In this document: positions 8,390 to 16,849 of the stretch, one piece after another
Layout: each line of letters opens with the position of its first letter
How positions within the stretch are numbered: position 1 is the first letter of the stretch
Origin: a bacterium
Lineage (GTDB): Bacteria > Pseudomonadota > Gammaproteobacteria > Burkholderiales > Burkholderiaceae_C
Length of the DNA stretch: 32,019 nucleotides
Direction: 5' to 3'
Assembly (NCBI GenBank): GCA_030824555.1
Contig: JAVBXK010000112.1
Location: forward strand, 1-32,019
Position numbers and translations under genes: made by a program
Notes under the pieces: model-generated
What the model was told of the DNA's origin: nothing
Databases searched by the model: none
What the model saw: only the letters and a program-made list of their open reading frames with translations

Positions 8390-10168
8390 ATGGACCCCGT
8401 GACGGGCACTGACACCTTGCCGATGGGGCTGCTGCGTGGCTTCGGCATGCGGCACGGCATGGATGTGCCCGCACAAGTCATGACGCCCGACATTGCGCAC
8501 CAGCTGGTCGTCATGGCCACCGTCTGGGACGTGACACACGATGCCATCGTGCTCACCGACGGTGCGAACCGGATTGTGGCAGTCAACCCCGCTTTCGAAC
8601 GCGTCACCGGTTACCGCGAGCAGGAGGTGTTGGGCCACACCACGGCCATGTTGGCATCAGGCAAGCATCCCCAGTCTTTTTACGCCGCGATGTGGGGCGC
8701 TCTCCAATCGGAAGGCAAATGGGAAGGCGAGGTGCTGAACCGCCGCAAGGATGGCTCCATCTATCCGGAGCGTCTGCGCATCACCGCGCTGTACGACAAA
8801 GGGTCGGGCGAGGTGATCAATTACCTGGCGACGTTTGCCGACCTCTCGCAGCAAAAAGCAGCCCAGCGCAAAGCGGTCAGGCTGGCCAGCTTTGACCAGC
8901 TCACGGGTTTGCCCAACCAATTGCTGCTGCGCGACCGCGCGGGCCAGGCCATTGCCCAGGCACACGGTGCGAAGCATCAGATGGCATTGCTGGTGCTGGA
9001 CCTCGACCATTTCAAGGCAGTGAACGATTCCCTGGGGCATGCGGGTGGTGACGAGCTGCTGCGCCACATCAGTCGGGCATTGGTGTCGGTGGCGGCCCCA
9101 ACAGAAACGGTCAGCCGCCGTGGTGGTGATGAATTTGTGTTTCTGTTTCCGCGTGCAGACGTGGCCAACTTGCGCCTCATTGCGCAACGTGTGCTGGTGG
9201 CGCTGGCTGATCCGTTCACGGTGAACGGCCGCGAGGCGGTGGTGTCGGCGTCGATCGGCGTGGCGGTGTACCCCACCGACGGTGACAACTTCGACACCTT
9301 GCTCACCAATGCAGAATCCGCCATGTACCAGGCCAAGGACGCCGGGCGGCGCTGTGTGCGGTTTTTCACCGAAGAAATGAACCAGGGCGCGCGTGACCGA
9401 ATGGCCCTGGTCGGTGACTTGGCGCGGGCCACCAAGCGTGGGGAACTGCGCTTGCATTACCAGCCGCTGGTCAATCTGGTCAGCAGCGAAATCATCGGCG
9501 CTGAAGCGCTGGTGCGCTGGGAGCGCCCAGGCATGGGGTTGGTGCCGCCGGGCATGTTCATCCCAGTGGCCGAGAGCACAGGCCTGATCGCTGAAATTGG
9601 CGAGTGGGTGTTGAACGAAGCTTGCAAGCAGATACGGCTGTGGGTGGACCAGGGGCTGGGGCAGCTGAAAGTGGCGGTCAACGTGTCTGCGCTCCAGTTC
9701 AGGCAGGGTTTGCTGGAGCAGCAGGTGAGTGAAGCGTTGCGGCTTTCGGGCTGCGACCCGCGCTTGCTGGAGCTGGAGCTGACCGAATCCACACTGATGG
9801 TGCAACCCGAAGAGGTCATGGCCGTCATCCGCCGCTTGAAACAGCGCGGGGTGCAACTGTCCATCGACGATTTCGGCACCGGCTATTCCAGCCTGGCGTA
9901 CCTGCGCAAGCTGGCGGTTGACAAAATCAAGATCGACCAGTCCTTTGTGCGCGACCTCACAGTCGATCCCGACGGGGCGGCCATCGTGCGCGCGGTCATC
10001 CAGATGGCGCGTTCCCTCGGGTTGCGCACACTGGGCGAAGGCGTCGAAACCCAGGTGAACCGCCGTGCGCTGCAGGTGCTGGGGTGCGACTACGCTCAAG
10101 GCTATTTCTTTGGCAAACCCATGCCTGCCAATGAATTTGAAGCCTTGGTCCGGCGCAACAGCGCCTGA
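8390..10168 (+). CDS. PAS-GGDEF-EAL cyclic-di-GMP signalling protein
   Basis: 592 residues, no obvious membrane segment. A PAS sensor (about 40-155, beginning WDVTHDAIVLTDG...VNPAFERVTGY) is followed by a GGDEF diguanylate cyclase domain (about 165-330) with intact RRGGDEF at 245-249, and an EAL phosphodiesterase domain (about 340-590) with EALVRW at 372, NVSALQF, ELTES, DDFGTGYSS at 493, KIKIDQSF and GEGVET. Both active sites look complete. No RxxD inhibitory site is seen at the usual position five residues before GGDEF, so product inhibition of the cyclase may be absent. The start is four bases after the dcd stop; other in-frame ATGs exist in the first 25 residues, so the exact N-terminus is uncertain. 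The ligand of the PAS domain is unknown. Confidence 0.92.
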   Translation: MDPVTGTDTLPMGLLRGFGMRHGMDVPAQVMTPDIAHQLVVMATVWDVTHDAIVLTDGANRIVAVNPAFERVTGYREQEVLGHTTAMLASGKHPQSFYAAMWGALQSEGKWEGEVLNRRKDGSIYPERLRITALYDKGSGEVINYLATFADLSQQKAAQRKAVRLASFDQLTGLPNQLLLRDRAGQAIAQAHGAKHQMALLVLDLDHFKAVNDSLGHAGGDELLRHISRALVSVAAPTETVSRRGGDEFVFLFPRADVANLRLIAQRVLVALADPFTVNGREAVVSASIGVAVYPTDGDNFDTLLTNAESAMYQAKDAGRRCVRFFTEEMNQGARDRMALVGDLARATKRGELRLHYQPLVNLVSSEIIGAEALVRWERPGMGLVPPGMFIPVAESTGLIAEIGEWVLNEACKQIRLWVDQGLGQLKVAVNVSALQFRQGLLEQQVSEALRLSGCDPRLLELELTESTLMVQPEEVMAVIRRLKQRGVQLSIDDFGTGYSSLAYLRKLAVDKIKIDQSFVRDLTVDPDGAAIVRAVIQMARSLGLRTLGEGVETQVNRRALQVLGCDYAQGYFFGKPMPANEFEALVRRNSA

Positions 10169-10332
10169 TGTGCGTGGGCTGATGCCCATGGGATGGCGGT
10201 CCGTTTTACCCTTGAATGTGGTGGTTTGTGGGCAGATGTGTGGCCGTTTTGCTGCACTGCGGCGCCCGTTTGTCGCATAGGGCTGGTGAGGCCAAGCGGT
10301 CTGTCGGGCCGAGATGAGACAATACGGCCCAC

Positions 10333-11880
10333 ATGAGTGACTCTTTTTCCCAACTTTCGCTGGCCCCCGCGCTGGCACGTGCCGTGGCCGAAATGGGCTA
10401 CGAATCGATGACCCCGATCCAGGCCCAGGCCATCCCTGTGGTGTTGCAAGGCCGGGACGTGATGGGTGCCGCCCAAACTGGTACCGGCAAAACCGCTGCA
10501 TTTGCGTTGCCTTTGTTGCAACGGATGATGAAGCACGAAAACGCTTCCACCTCGCCTGCACGCCATCCCGTGCGTGCACTGGTGCTGCTGCCCACACGTG
10601 AACTGGCTGATCAGGTGGCCCAACAGGTCAAGCTGTACGCCAAGTACACGAACCTGCGCAGCGCCGTGGTGTTCGGCGGCATGGACATGAAGCCCCAGAC
10701 CCTTGAGCTGAAAACCGGTGTCGAGGTGCTGGTGGCCACGCCAGGGCGTTTGCTGGACCACATCGAGGCCAAGAACTGCGTGCTCAACCAGGTTGAATAC
10801 GTGGTGCTGGACGAAGCCGATCGCATGCTCGACATCGGTTTCCTGCCCGATTTGCAGCGCATTCTCAGTTATCTGCCCAAGCAGCGCACCACGCTGCTGT
10901 TTTCGGCCACGTTCTCACCCGAAATCAAGCGGCTGGCTGGCAGCTACCTGCAGGACCCGGTCACCATCGAAGTGGCCCGCGCCAATGCCACGGCCTCGAC
11001 GGTCGAGCAGCGATTCATTGGTGTCTCCGACGACGACAAGCGCCGTGCCATTCACCACGTGCTGCGCGAGCGCGGCCTGAAGCAGGCCTTTATCTTTGTC
11101 AACAGCAAGCTGGGTTGCGCCCGCCTGGCGCGTTCGCTGGAGCGCGAGGGTCTCAAGACCACCGCATTGCACGGCGACAAGTCTCAGGACGAGCGTCTCA
11201 AGGCACTTGAAGCCTTCAAGAGCGGCGCGGTCGACCTGCTGGTGTGTACCGATGTGGCCGCCCGTGGCCTTGACATCAAGGACGTGCCTGCGGTGTTCAA
11301 CTTCGACCTGCCCTTCAACGCTGAAGACTATGTGCACCGCATCGGCCGCACCGGTCGTGCGGGGGCGTCTGGCCTGGCGGTATCGCTGGTGTCGCCATCC
11401 GATGCGCGTCTGCTGGCAGACATCGAAAAACTCATCAAGGTCAAGGCAGAGGTCGAGCCCTTGCCGCTTGAAGACGCCGGTGCACGCCCAGTGGGGCGCT
11501 ACAACGACGGTCACCGCCATTGGGGCCGTGACGACGAAGAGGGCGAGTCCGCAAGGCCCAGCAGCCGCGCAGCGCCCAGTCGTGATCCCGGTCGTGACAT
11601 GGCCAGCAGACCGTTGCGGCCCGCCCGTTCGGGGCCCCGTGCGCCCGTGGACCCGTTTTTCGACAAACCCTACGAACCCGGCACACCTTCCGACGGTGCG
11701 CCAGCCTGGGAAGTAGCCGCCAAACCCGTGGGTCGCCCGGTGTCGAGCAACATCAAGCACAAGAAGCGGGTCGCGGCCCTGTTCAAGGCTCCCCAAAAGC
11801 CGGAGCCTGTGGTGGTGGATGCCGCCGCTTCGGACGAGCACGTACCCGTGCTGGCCATGGCTGAAACCGTTTCGGGGTGA
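10333..11880 (+). CDS. rhlE: DEAD-box ATP-dependent RNA helicase, RhlE-like
   Basis: 515 residues. The N-terminal two-thirds are a complete DEAD-box helicase: Q-motif region (FSQLSLAPALARAVAEMGYESMTPIQAQAIP), motif I AQTGTGKT (about 47), PTRELADQV, TPGRLLDH, motif II DEAD (about 160), SAT (about 191), the second RecA domain with ARGLDIKDV and HRIGRTGRAG (about 335). The remaining ~130 residues are a low-complexity tail rich in Arg, Pro, Asp and Ser, ending in a basic NIKHKKRVAALFK segment, as in RhlE proteins where such tails help bind RNA. The likely role is RNA remodelling in ribosome assembly, RNA decay or cold adaptation. No strong Shine-Dalgarno is visible before the ATG. It converges on apaH. 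Confidence 0.9.
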   Translation: MSDSFSQLSLAPALARAVAEMGYESMTPIQAQAIPVVLQGRDVMGAAQTGTGKTAAFALPLLQRMMKHENASTSPARHPVRALVLLPTRELADQVAQQVKLYAKYTNLRSAVVFGGMDMKPQTLELKTGVEVLVATPGRLLDHIEAKNCVLNQVEYVVLDEADRMLDIGFLPDLQRILSYLPKQRTTLLFSATFSPEIKRLAGSYLQDPVTIEVARANATASTVEQRFIGVSDDDKRRAIHHVLRERGLKQAFIFVNSKLGCARLARSLEREGLKTTALHGDKSQDERLKALEAFKSGAVDLLVCTDVAARGLDIKDVPAVFNFDLPFNAEDYVHRIGRTGRAGASGLAVSLVSPSDARLLADIEKLIKVKAEVEPLPLEDAGARPVGRYNDGHRHWGRDDEEGESARPSSRAAPSRDPGRDMASRPLRPARSGPRAPVDPFFDKPYEPGTPSDGAPAWEVAAKPVGRPVSSNIKHKKRVAALFKAPQKPEPVVVDAAASDEHVPVLAMAETVSG

Positions 11881-11887
11881 TGACAAA

Positions 11888-11912
11888 GGGCAATGCCTGC
11901 ATGGCAATGCCC
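11888..11912. other. Hairpin between convergent rhlE and apaH
   Basis: GGGCAATGCC (11888-11897) and GGCAATGCCC (11903-11912) can form a 10-pair stem with one A-A mismatch and a five-base loop, in the 72-base gap between two converging genes. No T tract follows on either strand, so a bidirectional terminator is only a suggestion. Confidence 0.4.
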
Positions 11913-11952
11913 GTGTCCGTTCTCCGATTCGCCCGCACCGGGCTCGGCCGCA

Positions 11953-12867
11953 TCAACAGCAGGTCGTGTCCGACTTGCCTGCTTTTTTCCGCTTGCCTTT
12001 GGTGGCCGGTGCAGGCAGGTCGCTGCCAGGTACCTGCGCTTGCGGGCACGGCACGCTGATGACTTCCACCGTGGCCGAACTGTCGGCAGGTCCGATGGGC
12101 TCCAATCGCGCCGCACTGAGTTGCCCGCCCCACACACAGCCTGAATCCAGTGGCAGCACGTCCGCACGGCTGACGTTGCGCAACGTGCTCCAGTGGCCAA
12201 ACGCGATGGGGTGGCCAGCGGTCTGGCGGTCGGGCACGTCGAACCAAGGCATGAAACCGGGCGGTGCGGCGGCCGCGTCGTCTTTGGTGTCGAACTCCAT
12301 GCGGCCCTGCGCGTCGCACAGCCGCAGCCGTGTGAAGGCATTCACCACCACGCGCAAGCGGTCTGCGCCAACCAGGTCAGCCTGCCAGGCGTCGGGTGTG
12401 TTGCCGTACATGACGCCCAGGAATGCGGTGAAGTCGGGGCTGGCCATGGCCGCTTCGAATTCCGCGCTCAGCGCCAGCGTGGTGTCCACGGTCCACTGTG
12501 GCAATACGCCCGCATGCACCATCAGCCACCCGTGTGCGTGGCGCGCCAGGGGCTGCACACGCAACCATTCAAGCAGCGTGTGCCGGTCGGGTGCGGCCAG
12601 GATGGCATCGAGCGTGTCCTTGCGGTGGGGTTTGCGCAGGCCGTGGGCCACGGCCAGCAGGTTCAGGTCGTGATTGCCCTGTATGCACAGGGCCGATGTG
12701 CCAGCCTGATACGCCCAGCGCAGCACGCCCAGCGAATCGGGCCCGCGGTTGACCATGTCTCCCAGCAGGTACACGGTGTCGCGACTCCGGGAAAAATCGA
12801 GGGTGTCCAACAGGTGTTGCAGCGAGGGCATGCAGCCCTGCACATCGCCAATCATGTAAAGTGCCAT
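11953..12867 (-). CDS. apaH: Bis(5'-nucleosyl)-tetraphosphatase, symmetrical
   Basis: 304 residues of the calcineurin-like phosphoesterase family. ApaH splits Ap4A symmetrically into two ADP, and in bacteria also removes Np4 caps from RNA. The metallophosphatase motifs are clear: GDVQGC near the N-terminus, LLGDMVNRGPDSLGVL, GNHDLNLLAV, and MVHAGVLPQWT, with the later GHWSTL. The length is slightly above the usual ~270-280 because of a basic C-terminal tail (KGKRKKAGKS then TTCC). Its ATG is separated by only nine bases from the start codon of the divergent CNNM/CorC gene, so both promoters must lie in or over coding sequence. Confidence 0.93.
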   Translation of the reverse strand: MALYMIGDVQGCMPSLQHLLDTLDFSRSRDTVYLLGDMVNRGPDSLGVLRWAYQAGTSALCIQGNHDLNLLAVAHGLRKPHRKDTLDAILAAPDRHTLLEWLRVQPLARHAHGWLMVHAGVLPQWTVDTTLALSAEFEAAMASPDFTAFLGVMYGNTPDAWQADLVGADRLRVVVNAFTRLRLCDAQGRMEFDTKDDAAAAPPGFMPWFDVPDRQTAGHPIAFGHWSTLRNVSRADVLPLDSGCVWGGQLSAARLEPIGPADSSATVEVISVPCPQAQVPGSDLPAPATKGKRKKAGKSDTTCC

Positions 12868-12876
12868 GCTGAAATT

Positions 12877-14262
12877 ATGGATGTAGTCTTAATCGCTTTT
12901 CTTACCTTGCTCAATGGCGCTTTTGCCATGTCCGAGCTTGCGCTGGCATCGAGCAAAAAAGCCCGCCTGCAGGCGTTGGCCGAAGTCGGGGACGGTGGTG
13001 CGCAGGCCGCACTGCGGTTGCTGGCGCACCCCACGCAATTCCTGTCGTCGGTGCAGGTGGGTATCACGTCCATCGGCATGCTGAATGGCATCGTCGGTGA
13101 AGCCGCCTTCAGTGACGACCTGTCGCTGGTGCTTCAACGTTGGGGCCTGACCGATGCCACGGCCAGCATCACGGCCACGGCGGTGGTGGTGGTGGTCATC
13201 ACGTTCGTCACCATCGTGTTTGGCGAGCTGGTGCCCAAGCGCATCGGCCAGCTGTACCCCGAAACCGTGGCCCGCCACGTGTCGCGCCCGATGGAGTGGG
13301 TGGCCCGTGGTGCACGCCCGTTCGTGGCACTGCTGTCCACCACGACCACATGGGTGCTGAAGTTGCTGCGCATCAAGACCGATGGCGTGCAGCACGTCAC
13401 CGAAGAAGAAATCGAGGCCAGCCTGGAAGAGGGCGTCGATGCCGGCATCATCGAAGCGCACGAGCACCAGATGGTGCGCAACGTGTTTCTGCTGGACGAC
13501 CGCGCGCTGACGTCCATCATGCTGCCGCGTGCCGAGATCGAGTGGCTGGACGCTGCCGACACGCTGGATGTCGCCCTGCACAAGGCCTGGCAGACCGGCC
13601 ACTCCTGGTACCCCGTGTGCCGTGGCGGGCTGGACGACGTGGTGGGCGTGGTGCACGTGCCCAAACTGGTCGAACTGTTCACCGCGCAACGCGTGGACAG
13701 CGGGCTGGCAACCGGTGCCGGGAGCGGCGCACCCCTTGGCGCCGACGCTGCGCAGGGCAGCGCTGGCATCCAGTGGCTGGCGCATGCGCTGCCCGCCGTG
13801 TTCGTGCCTGAAACCCTGTCGGGCATGGAGCTGCTGGAGCAGTTCCGTGTGCAGGCCATGCGCATCGCCTTTGTGGTGGACGAGTACGGTGTGGTGCAAG
13901 GCTTGTTGACCCCTCTTGATTTGTTGGAAGCCATCACGGGCGAGTTGTCGCCCGAGCAGGCGGTGGATGCCTGGGCCGTGAAGCAGGCCGATGGCTCGTG
14001 GTGGGTGGACGGCTCCATGCCCGCACAAGAGCTGAAATCGCGCCTGCAGCTCGATGAACTGCCTGACGAAGACAAAGGCCTTTACAACACGGTGGCGGGC
14101 CTGATGCAGACGGTGGCTGGTGACCTGCTGGCCCAGGGCGAAAGCATCGAGTGGGCTGGCTGGCACTTCGAGGTGAAGGTGCTGGACGGCCGCCGCATTG
14201 ACCAGGTGCACATACAGGCGGTCACGATGCCTGAGGCCGGTGCTCGAACAGCCACGCCTTGA
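12877..14262 (+). CDS. CNNM/CorC (hemolysin C-like) transporter-family membrane protein
   Basis: 461 residues with the three-part layout of the family. An N-terminal DUF21/CNNM membrane domain (about 1-180) opens with MDVVLIAFLTLLNGAFAMSELALASSKKARL, followed by GITSIGMLNGI and VVVVITFVTIVFGELVPKRIG. A CBS-domain pair follows (about 200-335; MLPRAEIEWLDAADTLD and VCRGGLDDVVGVVHV). The C-terminal CorC/HlyC transporter-associated domain is at about 360-445 (VVDEYGVVQGLLTPLDLLEAITGE). Relatives are implicated in Mg/Co homeostasis or Na/Mg exchange; the old haemolysin label is unhelpful. I start it at 12877, where the membrane domain begins; the open frame extends another 228 codons upstream but that stretch is antisense to apaH. 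The final 41 bases overlap the end of cbbR on the other strand. Confidence 0.9.
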   Translation: MDVVLIAFLTLLNGAFAMSELALASSKKARLQALAEVGDGGAQAALRLLAHPTQFLSSVQVGITSIGMLNGIVGEAAFSDDLSLVLQRWGLTDATASITATAVVVVVITFVTIVFGELVPKRIGQLYPETVARHVSRPMEWVARGARPFVALLSTTTTWVLKLLRIKTDGVQHVTEEEIEASLEEGVDAGIIEAHEHQMVRNVFLLDDRALTSIMLPRAEIEWLDAADTLDVALHKAWQTGHSWYPVCRGGLDDVVGVVHVPKLVELFTAQRVDSGLATGAGSGAPLGADAAQGSAGIQWLAHALPAVFVPETLSGMELLEQFRVQAMRIAFVVDEYGVVQGLLTPLDLLEAITGELSPEQAVDAWAVKQADGSWWVDGSMPAQELKSRLQLDELPDEDKGLYNTVAGLMQTVAGDLLAQGESIEWAGWHFEVKVLDGRRIDQVHIQAVTMPEAGARTATP

Positions 14263-15127
14263 AGGCCACCGCAGCCGCTGACAGCTTTTTGCCTTTGGGG
14301 TAGACCACGTGCCAGCGGCGGATGAGGGGGAAGCCAACCACATCCAGCATCACCAACTCGCCCAACGCCAGTTCCGACACCACGGTGGTGGCCGACAGCA
14401 CGGCCAGCCCCAGCCCACCGGCCACGGTCTGTTTGATGGCCTCGTTGCTGCCCACCTCCAGCCGGTTTTTCAGAACGATGCCGTGGCTGGCAAAAAAACG
14501 CTCGGCCGTCAGCCGCGTGCCCGAACCCGGCTCGCGCAGGATGAAGGGCTCGTCTTTCAGCCGCAGCGGTGACACGCCCGTTTGCCCCACCAGCGGGTGG
14601 CTGGGCGGGGCCACCAGCACCAGTGGGTTGTTGGCAAACGCTTCGCTCACCACCTCCATGTGTTCGGGCGGCTGGCCCATGATGTAGAGGTCGTCCTGGT
14701 TCTGCGCCAGGCGCTGCAGCAGGTTTTCGCGGTTGCCCACCACCATGGCCACCTCGATGCCGGGGTGCGCGGCGCAAAAACCGCCCAGCAGCTTGGGCAC
14801 GGTGTACTTCACGGTGGTCAGGATGGCCAGCTTCAGGCTGCCTTTTTCCACGCCTTGCAGGGCGGCCAGGTCTTGCGACAGGCGCTCCATGCGGCCCTCG
14901 ATGTCGGCGCAGGCATCGGCCAGGGTCCGCCCGGCGGCGGTGAGGAAGATTTTTTTGCCCAGCTGCTCGAACAGCGGCTGCCCCACCGTTTCGGCCAGTT
15001 GCTTGACCTGCAGCGACAGCGTGGGCGGTGACAGGTGCAGTTCTTCTGCCGCGCGGGCAAAACTGCAATGCCTGGCCACGGCCAGAAAAATACGCAGCTG
15101 GTGCAGGGTGGCGTGGCGCAGGTTCAT
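14222..15127 (-). CDS. cbbR: LysR-family regulator of the Calvin cycle genes, CbbR
   Basis: 301 residues. The N-terminal winged helix-turn-helix (about 5-65: TLHQLRIFLAVARHCSFARAAEELHLSPPTLSLQVKQLAE) is followed by a LysR effector domain with the CbbR-like segments QDDLYIMGQPPEHMEV, FILREPGSGTR and GGLGLAVLSATTV. Divergent transcription from cbbM across a 212-base gap supports CbbR, which activates cbb operons in response to metabolites such as RuBP, ATP or NADPH. The start codon directly abuts a perfect hexanucleotide array with no Shine-Dalgarno-like sequence; an in-frame TGA at 15188-15190 blocks any real upstream extension, so the ATG at 15127 stands. The 3' end overlaps the converging CNNM/CorC gene by 41 bases. 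Confidence 0.92.
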   Translation of the reverse strand: MNLRHATLHQLRIFLAVARHCSFARAAEELHLSPPTLSLQVKQLAETVGQPLFEQLGKKIFLTAAGRTLADACADIEGRMERLSQDLAALQGVEKGSLKLAILTTVKYTVPKLLGGFCAAHPGIEVAMVVGNRENLLQRLAQNQDDLYIMGQPPEHMEVVSEAFANNPLVLVAPPSHPLVGQTGVSPLRLKDEPFILREPGSGTRLTAERFFASHGIVLKNRLEVGSNEAIKQTVAGGLGLAVLSATTVVSELALGELVMLDVVGFPLIRRWHVVYPKGKKLSAAAVAFKAWLFEHRPQAS

Positions 15128-15175
15128 GGTGCTGGTGCTGGTGCTGGTGCTGGTGCTGGTGCTGGTGCTGGTGCT
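15128..15175. repeat. Hexanucleotide microsatellite (GGTGCT)8, sense (AGCACC)8 before cbbR
   Basis: Eight perfect copies of GGTGCT with no interruption, followed by GG. On the cbbR strand this is (AGCACC)8 running directly into the ATG. It occupies the position where a ribosome site would be expected and is free of purine-rich SD sequence. Being a multiple of three, copy changes keep frame but change leader length. It would code for Ser-Thr repeats if translated in the cbbR frame, and Gln-His repeats in the next frame. Confidence 0.97.
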
Positions 15176-15177
15176 GG

Positions 15178-15339
15178 AAATGGTAGATCAAAGTAAACCA
15201 TAACAGTCAAAACAATTTACTTTTGTTTATTTTATAAGCTGCCAACAATACACCCCGTGATGAACGCACAGGCCAGCCGCACAGCGGCCAGGCCCGGCAA
15301 ACCACCCCACCAGCAGACCACACACACCAGGAGACAGCC
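15178..15339. promoter_or_regulatory. cbbR-cbbM divergent control region
   Basis: An AT-rich patch (about 15185-15240) stands out from the GC-rich surroundings. It contains an imperfect inverted repeat, CAAAGTAAAC (15189-15198) against TTTACTTTTG (15216-15225), and a TATAAG (15233-15238) that could be a -10 box for cbbM. LysR regulators bind dyads with T-N11-A character in such gaps, so this is the likely CbbR operator, by inference. AGGAGA at 15329-15334 is the cbbM ribosome site. Confidence 0.5.
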
Positions 15340-16719
15340 ATGGACCAAAGTAACCGCTACGCCGACCTCAGCCTGAACGAAGCCGACCTGATTTCAGGTG
15401 GCAAACACATTCTGGTGGCCTACAAAATGAAGCCCAAATCGGGCCACGGCTACCTGGAGGCAGCGGCCCACTTTGCCGCTGAATCGTCCACCGGTACCAA
15501 CGTCGAAGTCAGCACCACCGACGACTTCACCAAGGGCCTGGATGCGCTGGTGTACTACATCGACGAAGCCACCGAGGACATGCGCATTGCGTACCCCATC
15601 GACCTGTTCGACCGCAACGTGACCGACGGCCGCATGATGATCGTGTCGTTCCTGACGCTGGTCATTGGCAACAACCAGGGCATGGGCGACATCCAGCACG
15701 CCAAGATTCACGACTTCTACATGCCCGAACGCGCCATCCAGCTGTTCGACGGCCCCAGCAAAGACATCTCCGACATGTGGCGCATCCTGGGCCGCCCCAT
15801 CCAAGACGGTGGCTACATTGCCGGCACCATCATCAAGCCCAAGCTGGGTTTGCGTCCCGAGCCTTTCGCGGCTGCGGCCTACCAGTTCTGGCTGGGTGGC
15901 GACTTCATCAAGAACGACGAACCCCAGGGTAACCAGGTGTTCTCGCCCATGAAGAAAACCATTCCCCTGGTGGTGGACGCCATGAGGCGCGCGCAGGACG
16001 AAACCGGCCAGGCCAAGCTGTTCAGCGCCAACATCACGGCTGACGACCATTACGAAATGTGTGCCCGCGCCGACTTCATTCTGGAAGCCTTCGGCCCCGA
16101 CGCCGACAAAGTGGCCTTTCTGGTGGACGGCTTTGTGGGCGGCCCCGGCATGATCACCACCGCCCGCCGCCAGTACCCCAACCAATACCTGCACTACCAC
16201 CGCGCAGGCCACGGCATGATCACCAGCCCCAGTGCCAAGCGCGGCTACACCGCCTTCGTGCTGGCCAAAATTTCGCGCTTGCAGGGGGCCTCTGGCATCC
16301 ACGTGGGCACCATGGGCTACGGCAAGATGGAAGGCGAGAACGATGACCGCCAGATTGCCTACATGATCGAGCGCGACGAGTGCCAAGGTCCGGTCTACTT
16401 CCAGAAGTGGTACGGCATGAAACCCACCACCCCCATCATTTCGGGCGGCATGAACGCGTTGCGCCTGCCAGGTTTCTTCCAGAACCTGGGGCACGGCAAC
16501 GTCATCAACACCTCGGGCGGCGGCTCTTACGGCCACATTGACAGCCCCGCGGCCGGAGCCATTTCGTTGCGTCAGTCTTACGAGTGCTGGAAAGCCGGGG
16601 CCGACCCGATCGAGTTTGCCAAAGAGCACAAGGAATTTGCCCGTGCCTTCGCGTCCTTCCCCGGCGACGCCGACAAGCTGTTCCCCGGCTGGCGCGAGAA
16701 GCTGGGTGTGCACAAGTGA
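15340..16719 (+). CDS. cbbM: Ribulose-1,5-bisphosphate carboxylase/oxygenase, form II large subunit
   Basis: 459 residues, the typical form II length; this type works as large subunits only, with no small subunit gene. It fixes CO2 onto RuBP to give two 3-phosphoglycerate. The numbering matches the Rhodospirillum rubrum enzyme as I recall it: catalytic K166 in [10 protein letters not shown], the carbamylated K191 with D193 and E194 in [11 protein letters not shown], and loop-6 K329 in GYGKMEGE; the phosphate-binding GGGSYGH is near the C-terminus. A strong AGGAGA precedes the ATG by five bases. It is divergent from cbbR and followed by a terminator and then cbbQ-cbbO, its activase genes. No carboxysome or other Calvin cycle genes are in the window. 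Confidence 0.98.
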   Translation: MDQSNRYADLSLNEADLISGGKHILVAYKMKPKSGHGYLEAAAHFAAESSTGTNVEVSTTDDFTKGLDALVYYIDEATEDMRIAYPIDLFDRNVTDGRMMIVSFLTLVIGNNQGMGDIQHAKIHDFYMPERAIQLFDGPSKDISDMWRILGRPIQDGGYIAGTIIKPKLGLRPEPFAAAAYQFWLGGDFIKNDEPQGNQVFSPMKKTIPLVVDAMRRAQDETGQAKLFSANITADDHYEMCARADFILEAFGPDADKVAFLVDGFVGGPGMITTARRQYPNQYLHYHRAGHGMITSPSAKRGYTAFVLAKISRLQGASGIHVGTMGYGKMEGENDDRQIAYMIERDECQGPVYFQKWYGMKPTTPIISGGMNALRLPGFFQNLGHGNVINTSGGGSYGHIDSPAAGAISLRQSYECWKAGADPIEFAKEHKEFARAFASFPGDADKLFPGWREKLGVHK

Positions 16720-16790
16720 GCACCCCGTGACCGCACTTGACAAGCACCCCGTACGCATCTCCTGCGTGAGATGAAAATTTCATAGCTATG

Positions 16791-16821
16791 AAAGCCCTGC
16801 TGGCAAGCGGCAGGGCTTTTT
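16791..16821 (+). terminator. Rho-independent terminator between cbbM and cbbQ
   Basis: AAAGCCCTGC (16791-16800) pairs perfectly with GCAGGGCTTT (16810-16819) around a nine-base loop, with the right arm running into a T tract (16817-16821). It lies 72 bases after the cbbM stop. Read-through past it would give lower cbbQ-cbbO than cbbM expression, as suits an activase. Confidence 0.85.
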
Positions 16822-16849
16822 ATGACCTGAAATCGCCCAAAATCAGGCC

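Noticed and set aside
8657-10597. Open frame of 646 codons antisense to the PAS-GGDEF-EAL gene and reaching into rhlE
   Set aside because: It covers two well-supported genes in antisense and has no recognisable domain; it is a shadow frame.
12193-12876. 228-codon upstream extension of the CNNM/CorC frame
   Set aside because: It is antisense to apaH, has no membrane or domain character, and the family N-terminus begins exactly at 12877.
14082-15191. Open frame on the minus strand starting with Gln-His repeats over cbbR
   Set aside because: It reads the hexamer array out of frame with cbbR and continues as Arg/Ala/Gly-rich sequence without homology. Only a short leader peptide is conceivable.
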